A stretch of DNA of 64,000 nucleotides from Paenibacillus ihbetae (GTDB taxonomy: Bacteria > Bacillota > Bacilli > Paenibacillales > Paenibacillaceae). Position 1 is the stretch's first letter. Each line of letters opens with the position of its first letter. A program made the translations under genes and the position numbers. Below, one piece after another: positions 34,721-42,515 of this stretch. The notes beneath the pieces were generated by a model. The model searched no databases and was not told where the DNA came from. It was given only the letters and a program-made list of their open reading frames with translations. The stretch spans positions 2,936,501 through 3,000,500 of the forward strand of contig NZ_CP016809.1 of the NCBI RefSeq assembly GCF_002741055.1, written 5' to 3'.

Positions 34721-35605
34721 TTACTCCTTCACCGCCCCCAGCATCATTCCGGATATAAAGTACCGCTGAAGGATGGGATAGATGACGACAATCGGCAGTG
34801 TCGTTACAACGATCGTGGCGAGCTGAACGCCCTTCGTTGTCGTCTCGATCACGACCGAGCCGGCGTTCTGCATCGATTGCGTCTGCGACTGCACGATAAT
34901 TTCGTAGAGCATCATTTGCAATGGATACAGCGACTGATCCGTAATATAGAGCTTGGTCGTCATAAAGTCGTTCCATTGTCCGACCCCGTTGAACAGCGCA
35001 ATGGTCGCCATTGCCGGCATGGACAGCGGAATGAAGATGCTCAGAAAGATCCGCCAGTCCCCGCCGCCGTCAATCTTCGCGGATTCCTCCAGCGAATCCG
35101 GCACATTGCGGAAGAAATTCATCAAAATAATGACATCGTAGAAGCTGAGCAGCGCCGGAATAATATACACCCAGAAGCTGTTCAGCATGCCCAGGTCCTT
35201 GATGAGCAGGTACGTCGGAATCATCCCGCCCGAGAAAAACATCGTGATGACGCCCATCGTGACATAAAATTTGCGGCCGCGCACGTACCGCTTGCTGAGG
35301 CCGTAGCCCACCATCGCACAGAAAAACACGTGGGTGATAACCCCGATCAAGGTTTTGGCGACCGAGATGAAGAAGGCCTGCCAGATACCGTCATCCCGGA
35401 ATACGGCCTGGTAATTTTCAAGGGAAAGTTCGGTCGGCCAGAAAATAAACCCGCCCTCCGCCAGAGCTCTGCCCGAGCTGAAGGAAGAGACCAGAACATT
35501 CCAAAGCGGAACCACGATGATCAGCGTAAACACTACCAGCAATGCGATATTGATGGCATCGAAGATCCGGCTATCCCAGTCCCCTTTCGCTGCTTTCGAA
35601 TTCAA
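34721..35605 (-). CDS. Carbohydrate ABC transporter permease (LplC/YtcP-like)
   Basis: A 294-residue inner-membrane protein with six helices. The EAA loop is NVPDSLEESAKIDGGGDWRIF, and the ending YFISGMMLGAVKE is typical of this subfamily. It pairs with the upstream LplB-like permease. The start is a TTG at 35605 behind GGGAGGAGG. Confidence 0.92.
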   Translation of the reverse strand: MNSKAAKGDWDSRIFDAINIALLVVFTLIIVVPLWNVLVSSFSSGRALAEGGFIFWPTELSLENYQAVFRDDGIWQAFFISVAKTLIGVITHVFFCAMVGYGLSKRYVRGRKFYVTMGVITMFFSGGMIPTYLLIKDLGMLNSFWVYIIPALLSFYDVIILMNFFRNVPDSLEESAKIDGGGDWRIFLSIFIPLSMPAMATIALFNGVGQWNDFMTTKLYITDQSLYPLQMMLYEIIVQSQTQSMQNAGSVVIETTTKGVQLATIVVTTLPIVVIYPILQRYFISGMMLGAVKE

Positions 35606-35704
35606 AGGTAAAGCCTCCTCCCGTTACACTTCTACCGCCCGCCCTTAACCCTAGCGTCCGATTCGGCGCCTTGGATGCAGCGGGCATTTTTGGGTGAACA
35701 ACCG

Positions 35705-36703
35705 TTACAGAACCGACTGGTTATCGTTTAATTTGCTGGTGACTTTGTTGGCGGTCACGAGCAGAATGACCGAAACGATCGAGACGCCAAGGCCCACGGC
35801 CGTTGCGTAGGAGAAGTCGCCCTGCGTCATCCCCATCCGGTAGACGTAAGAGTTAATTACCTCCGCCTTTTCCCGGTTTTGCGAGTTCATAAGCACCAGC
35901 GTCTGATCCAGGTTCGAGCCCAATAAACCGCTTACAGTTAGGATCAAATTCAAGCTGATGATCATTTTCATGTTCGGAATGGTGATATTCCAGATTTGTC
36001 TGAGACGGCTTGCGCCATCGATTTTCGCGGCTTCGTAATAGGTCGGATCGATCTTGGCCATGATCGCCAGATACAGAATCGTCCCCCAGCCCGCTTCCTT
36101 CCAGATGTCGGATAAGGTGGCGATCCACCAATACTTGTTCGGATCGAGCATAATGTTCGACGGCTGCGAGATCAGACCCAAGCTGAGCAGCAGCTGGTTG
36201 AACAAGCCCGTCGTTGAGAACCAGGTAATGAGCATCCCGCCGAGCACGATCCAGGACAGGAAGTGCGGCAGGTACGACACCGTCTGCACGAATTTCTTGA
36301 ACCGCCCGAAGCTGACCTCGTAAATCATGATGGCAAGAATAATCGGAATGACGAACCCGATCGCCAATTTCAGAAAGCTGATGCCCAGCGTGTTTACGAC
36401 GGAATCCCAGAAGTACTTGTCCGACATGATGATTTTGAAATTGTCCATGCCGACCCACGGCGCGGAATCGATCGTGTCGATGACCGTGTAGCTCTTGAAT
36501 GCGATCGTCAGACCGTAAATCGGAATGTAACAGAAAATAAACATGAACACGACGCCCGGAAGAATCATGGACTGCAGCTCCCATTGCCGTCCGAAATCCA
36601 CGAAAAACTCTTTCACTCTCCGCCCCATCGGCTTTTTGCCGGATGAAAGCACGGCTCCCGTTCCTGCGGGCGTCGCGGACGGAGCCTCAGCTGTCTTTGC
36701 CAC
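35705..36703 (-). CDS. Carbohydrate ABC transporter permease (LplB-like)
   Basis: A 332-residue membrane protein with a 40-residue cytoplasmic lead and six helices (ILPGVVFMFIFCYIPIYGLTIAF is helix 1). The EAA loop is YYEAAKIDGASRLRQIWNITIP. No ATPase is encoded in the operon; such importers use a shared MsmX-type ATPase. The start is a GTG at 36703 behind GGAGG. It is the first structural gene after the operator at 36795. Confidence 0.92.
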   Translation of the reverse strand: MAKTAEAPSATPAGTGAVLSSGKKPMGRRVKEFFVDFGRQWELQSMILPGVVFMFIFCYIPIYGLTIAFKSYTVIDTIDSAPWVGMDNFKIIMSDKYFWDSVVNTLGISFLKLAIGFVIPIILAIMIYEVSFGRFKKFVQTVSYLPHFLSWIVLGGMLITWFSTTGLFNQLLLSLGLISQPSNIMLDPNKYWWIATLSDIWKEAGWGTILYLAIMAKIDPTYYEAAKIDGASRLRQIWNITIPNMKMIISLNLILTVSGLLGSNLDQTLVLMNSQNREKAEVINSYVYRMGMTQGDFSYATAVGLGVSIVSVILLVTANKVTSKLNDNQSVL

Positions 36704-36794
36704 CTCGTTCGCCTCCTCCTTTAATAACGTTGTTGTTCCAGACCCCTTGGTTGCACCGTACCGTGTTACCCATCCATAAGGAACGCAATCATTT

Positions 36795-36812
36795 AATAAA
36801 AACGTTTTTATT
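36795..36812. promoter_or_regulatory. LacI-type operator upstream of the sugar ABC operon
   Basis: AATAAAAACGTTTTTATT is a perfect 18-base palindrome 92 bases before the permease start. The same 16-base core occurs before the lacI-type gene, so both are probably bound by its product. Confidence 0.82.
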
Positions 36813-36900
36813 TTTAGCGATAAAAACCCCCTATGCTTGGACTAGATTTAAAAAAAACAGATCCGAAATGACGCCTTCTGCCTAGTCTACTGGCTCCGGC

Positions 36901-37911
36901 TCATTCCGATCGGACCTTCACTTGACTGGAGCCGCGGACGATCAGTTCTCCCGCCAGCTTCTGCACCTTGCCCTGCTCCTTCTTCTGGATCATGCGCACC
37001 AGATGGTCAACGACCAGGATGCCTTGCCGCGCGATTTGGTTGCGCACCGTCGATAACGGCGGCGTAAAATACTGTGCGATATCGATGTCGTCAAAGCCGA
37101 CGACGCTGATATCCTTCGGAACCTCGTAGCCGAGCGATTTCAGTGCCCGGATGCAGCCGATGGCGCTGAGGTCGTTCCCTGCCAGGAACGCGTCCGGCAC
37201 CTTGCCTGGATGCATGTGGATGAACGATTTTACGGCGTTATAGGAGCCTTCCTCCTCGAAATAACCCTGGAGGATCAAGTCCTCATCGATCGGAAACTGC
37301 ACTTCGCGTAAGGCCGCGAGATAGCCTTTCTTCCGCTGCACGCTGTCGAACATGGTGTCCACGCCCGATATGTAAGCAATATTGCGGTGTCCGAGACTGA
37401 TCAAGTATTTCGTCGCCTCATATCCAGCTTCATATGAATCGAAAATAATGCTCCCCATCGTCTCGTTCTGAACGACGCGATCGAGGAATACCGCCTTGAT
37501 CTTGTCCTTCTCCATGACGGCAATGTCTTTATCATCAATTCTCAGCTCTTCGAAAATGATGACGCCATCTACGCGCCCGCCCAGAATGTTGCTCATAATG
37601 ACCTGCTTGTCCTTCGTCACGAACACGTTCAGCCCGTAGCCGAGACGGTCGCACTCGCGGGACATGGATTCCACGAGGGTATAGAAATAGGGCCCCGATA
37701 CGCTGGTGGTGAAGAAGCCAAGCATCTTCGTCTTGCCCGATTTCAGCAGCTTGCCGTTCAGGTTCGGCACGTAGTTGAGCCGCTCCGCAACCCTCAGCAC
37801 ATGCGACTTCGTCTCGGGATTCAGCACGTCCACGTCATTGAGCGCGTTCGATACCGTCGAAATCGATACGCCGGCCTCTCTTGCGACATCTTTGATGGTT
37901 ACCTTGCCCAT
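36901..37911 (-). CDS. LacI-family transcriptional regulator
   Basis: A 336-residue regulator. The N-terminal helix-turn-helix and hinge are VTIKDVAREAGVSISTVSNALN and RVAERLNYVPN, followed by a periplasmic-binding-like sensor (TMGSIIFDSYEAGYEATKYL; DAFLAGNDLSAIGCIRALK; VVGFDDIDIAQYFTPPLSTV). It probably represses the downstream transporter/GH30 genes and itself through matching palindromes. AAGGAAG precedes ATG 37911. Confidence 0.93.
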   Translation of the reverse strand: MGKVTIKDVAREAGVSISTVSNALNDVDVLNPETKSHVLRVAERLNYVPNLNGKLLKSGKTKMLGFFTTSVSGPYFYTLVESMSRECDRLGYGLNVFVTKDKQVIMSNILGGRVDGVIIFEELRIDDKDIAVMEKDKIKAVFLDRVVQNETMGSIIFDSYEAGYEATKYLISLGHRNIAYISGVDTMFDSVQRKKGYLAALREVQFPIDEDLILQGYFEEEGSYNAVKSFIHMHPGKVPDAFLAGNDLSAIGCIRALKSLGYEVPKDISVVGFDDIDIAQYFTPPLSTVRNQIARQGILVVDHLVRMIQKKEQGKVQKLAGELIVRGSSQVKVRSE

Positions 37912-37930
37912 TCACTGATCTTCCTTTGCA

Positions 37931-37946
37931 ATAAAAACGTTTTTAT
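37931..37946. promoter_or_regulatory. LacI-type operator at the regulator's own promoter
   Basis: ATAAAAACGTTTTTAT is a perfect 16-base palindrome 20 bases before the regulator ATG, identical to the core at 36797-36812, which suggests autoregulation. Confidence 0.82.
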
Positions 37947-38384
37947 GTACATAAGTTACCATACGATGGCGTTGAGCACAATGCTTATTTTTTCGGGTAG
38001 GGGGAATTTTATGCGAGGCTTGGCATTCGCACCAATCCTCGGGGCCGATGGAAGACGACGGAAGTGCACGGGATGGCCCCATCTGCGTGCGAGTGATGGA
38101 AGAACCTTTTGAGGGAGGGTAGTACGGTTCCAAAAGGAAGAGAAGCCTTTGGTCAATGACATCACCAAGGTTCATTTTGGGGATAACCTAGATTACATGC
38201 GATGATTAAGCCGATTCAGACGGCTCTTTAAATTAAGAAAATAAACGAAGGGATCATTTCTTGAAGAGATGTCCGCAGGGTTTCAGTCAAAGGCTGGAAT
38301 TCAATTAAATGTAGAGCAGAAATGTAGAGCAGAACTCCAGCCACTAAAAGACTTCGCAATTTTTAATTTTGGCATTTTATCCAT
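37947..38384. other. Intergenic region with a hairpin and a short tandem repeat
   Basis: No gene is supported. A 13-base tandem repeat AAATGTAGAGCAG (about 38308-38332) sits in the loop of a hairpin GGCTGGA (38292-38298) with TCCAGCC (38336-38342). The hairpin has only a weak T-tract after it and could terminate either way. Confidence 0.45.
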
Positions 38385-38588
38385 TCACTTTTTCTTTTTT
38401 TCGAAGAAATCGAACTTGATCACATAATCAAAAAGAGATGTAATAATAACAGCTCCAAGCGGAATCATGGCGGGTGCCCATGGCGGATTAACCGGAGCCT
38501 CACCAGGGGGTGCATCAATTAAAATCGCATAAAGGACAAAACAATAAATTAGGGCCACAACAATACCTGTTTTGTTTCTATTTTTCAC
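38385..38588 (-). CDS. Small membrane protein, unknown function
   Basis: A 67-residue protein with two hydrophobic helices (GIVVALIYCFVLYAILIDA and AMIPLGAVIITSLFDYVI) joined by a proline-rich loop (PPGEAPVNPPWAP) and ending in a lysine-rich tail (FFEKKKK). The start is a GTG at 38588, nine bases behind AGAGGTG; the frame to 38666 has no better site. No family is recognised and no operon partner is near. Confidence 0.65.
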   Translation of the reverse strand: MKNRNKTGIVVALIYCFVLYAILIDAPPGEAPVNPPWAPAMIPLGAVIITSLFDYVIKFDFFEKKKK

Positions 38589-38696
38589 AGCTGTTTTCAC
38601 CTCTAGTTCACAGAAATTCAAAGTATTGTATTTTCTACCTATGAATATTGTAACACAGATCGACAAAGCTGGAATAATTTATCTCCCTGGTTATAG

Positions 38697-38819
38697 ATCC
38701 TAAACGGAGATCCTGCGACGAGTCCCGGCTCATCCAGCGATGAAACGAAGTGGATCCGAGAAAACGAGAAACGTTTTAATGACCTGAAATCCTATGTGCT
38801 ATCAAAAAGTGAAGAATAA
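38697..38819 (+). pseudogene. Orphan C-terminal gene fragment
   Basis: Directly after an in-frame TAG, a 40-codon frame without initiator encodes a polar protein tail (DETKWIRENEKRFNDLKSYV, then LSKSEE) ending at TAA 38817-38819 and followed seven bases later by a good terminator. Composition and the terminator suggest the 3' end of a gene whose 5' part is lost. No family is recognised. Confidence 0.35.
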
Positions 38820-38825
38820 AAAATC

Positions 38826-38867
38826 AGCCATGGAATCGGGCATGTCCCGTTCTTCCATGGCTGTTTT
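38826..38867 (+). terminator. Terminator after the orphan fragment
   Basis: AGCCATGGAA pairs with TTCCATGGCT, with an inner CGGG/CCCG stem, followed by GTTTTC. It also lies about 70 bases past the helicase stop on the other strand and may serve both. Confidence 0.75.
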
Positions 38868-38938
38868 CGATTGCATGTTCACTTCGCTCCTATGTTCGCG
38901 CCTATGAACGCTGGCTTGAGTATCCCCCGCAAGGCTTA

Positions 38939-41125
38939 TCACGACCGCAGCAGCTCAGCCAAACCCTGCACATCCAGCCCATCAGCCGCAAACGCCGTGC
39001 GGACGAGCTTCGGCGGCACAAACTCGTCGTATTTGCCGAGATAAGGCGCCTCGTCCGGATCCAGCAGCGAACTGGCGTCGCTGCATTGCGCCAGCTCGCG
39101 GCGGATCTCCTCGAGCAGCGTCCCGGCATCCGCCTTGCCGGCAACGATCATGTAATACGGCTCCATCGGCACGATCGAACGCAAGGAGAGCGGCTCGGAC
39201 AGGTTATGCTTCAGCAGCCGTTCGAGCGTCCGGAACTGTTTGCTGCCCGCCCAAGGCAGTATAAACAGCGAATCCCCGCCCGCCGGGATAACGACCTGCT
39301 TCAGCAGCCCGCTCTCCCGGGCAAGCCGGCGGGCTCGCTCCAGGCGGTTCACGGCACCGGGCGCGAGATACGGATAGATGGTGCTGTCGGCCAGCACTTC
39401 CCGCATCTTCTGCACGACCCGGGTGTGGACATCGCCGCCGGCCCCCAGCCATAACGTATCGACCTTGCCTTTGGCAGCCTTCACGTACAATGCTTTGTGC
39501 TTGGTGTCCACTTCCTCTACCTTCCACAGCTTTCCGGCCAGCGAGAAGCAGTAGCCCGGAGGCGGCACGGTCGTAATCGATCCGATCTCCTCGGAGCCGT
39601 TGTAGACGACATGCTCCTCATCGTCCTTAAACACCGCATAGAAGCGGTAGTTATTTACGATCTTCTCCCCGCCAAGACCGATGATGAGGCTGCCTTCCTC
39701 CGTGCGCTGGATATGATCGGTCTGCAGCAAATACTGCAGGAATTCCTTATACTCCTCCGGCTCTATGCCGCGAAATGCCGGAAGCGTAAGCACGGCCCGC
39801 GCCAGGTCCTGCGGCTCGGCTTCTCCCATACTCTTCAGCGTGCTCATCGTCTGATGGTACAGCACGCCCACCGGCTTCTTCCGCAAGGTGAGCGGCTCGA
39901 CCCATTTCTCCCGGATGTACAGCTCGATCACGGCGATGGCGCGCAGCAGCATCCAAGGCATACGCGCCGGCAGCAGCGCCTCTTCATCCTCGTCCTCCGG
40001 GCAAAGAAACATCATCTCGGAGGCCTGGTCTCCCCTGCGGCCGGAACGGCCGAGCCGCTGCACGAAGCTGGAGCAGCTGTACGGCGCACCGAGCTGGATG
40101 ACCCGCTCCAGCTCGCCGAGGTCGATGCCGAGCTCCAGGGTTAGGGTCGCCGCAGCCACCGCCGGCCCCGGACCCGACCGCAGCGCGGCCTCCGCTTCCT
40201 CGCGCAGCATGGCGGAGATGCTTCCATGGTGCACATGGAAGACGTCCGGCTGCTGCCGCTTCGCTGCGATCCGCCGCAGCTCCAGCGTCGTGAGCTCTGC
40301 GTCCGAGCGGCTGTTTGTGAAGACGAGCGCTTTTTTCATATGCGTGTGATCGTACACGAAATCATAGTAGGCTTTGCGCGCGAGCTCCAGCTGCTCGGCC
40401 TGCTTCTCGTCCCGCGCATCGGGAAAGGAGAAGTGCTCTACCGACAGCCGCAGCTTCCGCCCGCCTTGCGGAGCAATGACCTCGACCGCATGCTGCGTTC
40501 CCGCACCCAGCCACCCGGCAGCGGTCTCATAGTCGCTCAGCGTAGCCGACAGGCCGATCCGGCGAGGCTCGCACGAAGCCATCCGCTCGATGCGGGTGAG
40601 CTGGCTCAGCACCTGAATGCCGCGATCAGCCCCCATGAACGCATGGACCTCGTCGATAATGACGTACCGCAGATCCTGAAACAAGGCCGGTATCGCATTC
40701 GGCCGGTTCATCAGCAGCCCCTCAAGCGACTCGGGGGTAATCTGAAGCACGCCGGAAGGCTTCCGCATCAGCTTCGTCTTCTCTGCCTGGGACACGTCGC
40801 CGTGCCAGTGCCATACCGGAACCTGCCCCTCCTTCAGCAGATCGCTGATGCGCTCGAACTGGTCGTTGATCAGCGCCTTAAGCGGCCCGATATACAAAAT
40901 GCCTACCGAGCTTGAAGGCTTGTTATACAGCTCCGTCAGGGCGGGAAAGAACGCCGCCTCCGTCTTCCCCGAGGCCGTACCTGATGCGATCAGCAAATGG
41001 TTCGGCGTATCGAACAGGACGCGGCAGGCTTCAACCTGTGCCTCGCGAAGGGTATCCCATCTTTTTTTGTAGATAAACTCCTGAATGAATGGCGCCAATC
41101 GGGAAAAAGGATTCGCAGCACTCAT
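38939..41125 (-). CDS. Lhr-like superfamily 2 DEAD/DEAH helicase
   Basis: A 728-residue helicase. Walker A is SGTASGKTEAAFFP (residues about 48-60), motif II is VIIDEVHAF, motif III is LSATLSD, and motif VI is FVQRLGRSGRRGDQ. The C-terminal 300 residues have no nuclease motif that I can see. It resembles BrxHI/Lhr-type helicases linked to DNA repair and phage defence. ATG 41125 overlaps the ATPase stop as ATGA, showing tight coupling. Together with BrxD-like and TerB-like genes it forms a three-gene operon. Confidence 0.87.
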   Translation of the reverse strand: MSAANPFSRLAPFIQEFIYKKRWDTLREAQVEACRVLFDTPNHLLIASGTASGKTEAAFFPALTELYNKPSSSVGILYIGPLKALINDQFERISDLLKEGQVPVWHWHGDVSQAEKTKLMRKPSGVLQITPESLEGLLMNRPNAIPALFQDLRYVIIDEVHAFMGADRGIQVLSQLTRIERMASCEPRRIGLSATLSDYETAAGWLGAGTQHAVEVIAPQGGRKLRLSVEHFSFPDARDEKQAEQLELARKAYYDFVYDHTHMKKALVFTNSRSDAELTTLELRRIAAKRQQPDVFHVHHGSISAMLREEAEAALRSGPGPAVAAATLTLELGIDLGELERVIQLGAPYSCSSFVQRLGRSGRRGDQASEMMFLCPEDEDEEALLPARMPWMLLRAIAVIELYIREKWVEPLTLRKKPVGVLYHQTMSTLKSMGEAEPQDLARAVLTLPAFRGIEPEEYKEFLQYLLQTDHIQRTEEGSLIIGLGGEKIVNNYRFYAVFKDDEEHVVYNGSEEIGSITTVPPPGYCFSLAGKLWKVEEVDTKHKALYVKAAKGKVDTLWLGAGGDVHTRVVQKMREVLADSTIYPYLAPGAVNRLERARRLARESGLLKQVVIPAGGDSLFILPWAGSKQFRTLERLLKHNLSEPLSLRSIVPMEPYYMIVAGKADAGTLLEEIRRELAQCSDASSLLDPDEAPYLGKYDEFVPPKLVRTAFAADGLDVQGLAELLRS

Positions 41126-42459
41126 AGCTCAAACTCCGCCAACAGATCGTCCAGGTCGTCCCCCTGCTCATCCGCTCCCTTGCTGGCTGCCGGCTGCGCC
41201 TCCGCACGCTCCCCCAGCAGCTGCTCGAAAGTGGCTTCCGGATGCTGATGCAGCGTGTGCAGCAGGTCCATGAAATCCCGCACGACCTCCCGGGTCGTCA
41301 GCAGCTCTTCCGCGCCCAGCCGGTTCAAGGCAGCCTGCATAAATGCCACCAACTGCTCGTCCGTCAGCTGCGGCTCATACTTGAAGTGAAAGGCATGGAT
41401 GTCCCGCAGCTTCTGCAGAAGGATGAGAATTTCTTCGTACGAGAGCATGTCCAGCTTCAGGATGGGGGATGTATACGTCCGGAGCGTGCTGCTGCCGTAA
41501 CGTCCATCGATCAGACGGGAGCGGAGGGCATCATAGCTAAACAGCCCCCGGCGCTCGTCTTCGACGAACTGCGGCGTGCCGCCCATGTAGATTCCGAGGT
41601 GCTGGGCTTTGCCCTGCATCGTGTCATTGAACATGGTGAGCAGCTTCTCATAGTTGCTCTGACGGGAGATGCTGTTCGTGATTTTGTATAAGTTAACCCC
41701 TTCGTCGATGAACAGCAGCAGTCCCTTATATCCAATCGCAGCCGTGAATTCGGACCACAGCTTCATATAGTCGTACCAGTTGTCATCGTCGATGATGACC
41801 CCCACGCCGAGCTCCTTGCGGGCTTCCGTCTTGGTCGGCACCTCCCCGCGCAGCCATCGCAGCGCCGCCGCTTTCCGGTCATCGTCGCCAAGCTTATAGC
41901 CGTTCCAATAAGCAGCCAGCACCTTCGCAAAATCAAATCCGTGCACCAGATTCTGCATCTCATTCGTCACCGCGAAAATGTCCAGCTCCACGCGTTCGTT
42001 CAGGGTGGGATCATCCGGCCGAAGGTCCGCCTCAACCATGATCCGCTGCTGAATCGCCGCAATCCACTTCTGCAGAATAGCCTCCAGCGCTCCGCCGTCA
42101 GGCCGCGTCTTCGTTGACAGATGGGTCATGAGCTCCCGGTACGTCGCCAGCCCCTGTCCCTTCGTGCCTACCAGCCGGCGCTCCGGCGACAAATCCGCAT
42201 CCGCCACGACGAAATCGCGGTCCATTGCATAGTTTCGTATCATCTGGAGGAGGAAGCTCTTGCCGCTGCCGTAACGTCCCGTGATAAGGCGGAAAGCCGC
42301 TCCCCCTTCGGCGATATTGTCCATATCCCGCAGGATCGACTTCACCTCCGGTTTACGCCCGACGGCAATATATTCAAGCCCAACGCGCGGCACGACGCCT
42401 GCCGTCATGGAGTTCACAAGGGCAGTGGTAAGCCGCTTCGGGATTTTTAGCTCGTTCAT
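41122..42459 (-). CDS. BrxD-like P-loop ATPase (DUF2791 family)
   Basis: A 445-residue protein of the BREX BrxD/DUF2791 family. Walker A is ITGRYGSGKSFLLQMI near residue 60, and Walker B is GLLLFIDEGVNLYKI. The family signatures YMGGTPQFVEDERRGLFSY and LTTREVVRDFMDLL are present. In BREX type 2 loci BrxD accompanies the helicase BrxHI; here no PglX methylase, PglZ or other BREX gene lies beside it. AAGGTG precedes ATG 42459. Predicted role: ATP-dependent DNA-associated function with the helicase. Confidence 0.85.
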   Translation of the reverse strand: MNELKIPKRLTTALVNSMTAGVVPRVGLEYIAVGRKPEVKSILRDMDNIAEGGAAFRLITGRYGSGKSFLLQMIRNYAMDRDFVVADADLSPERRLVGTKGQGLATYRELMTHLSTKTRPDGGALEAILQKWIAAIQQRIMVEADLRPDDPTLNERVELDIFAVTNEMQNLVHGFDFAKVLAAYWNGYKLGDDDRKAAALRWLRGEVPTKTEARKELGVGVIIDDDNWYDYMKLWSEFTAAIGYKGLLLFIDEGVNLYKITNSISRQSNYEKLLTMFNDTMQGKAQHLGIYMGGTPQFVEDERRGLFSYDALRSRLIDGRYGSSTLRTYTSPILKLDMLSYEEILILLQKLRDIHAFHFKYEPQLTDEQLVAFMQAALNRLGAEELLTTREVVRDFMDLLHTLHQHPEATFEQLLGERAEAQPAASKGADEQGDDLDDLLAEFEL

Positions 42460-42515
42460 GATCGAAATTCACCTTCTTTCAAAAGCATTAGAGGCCGGTT
42501 GTACCGTCCGTGCTT

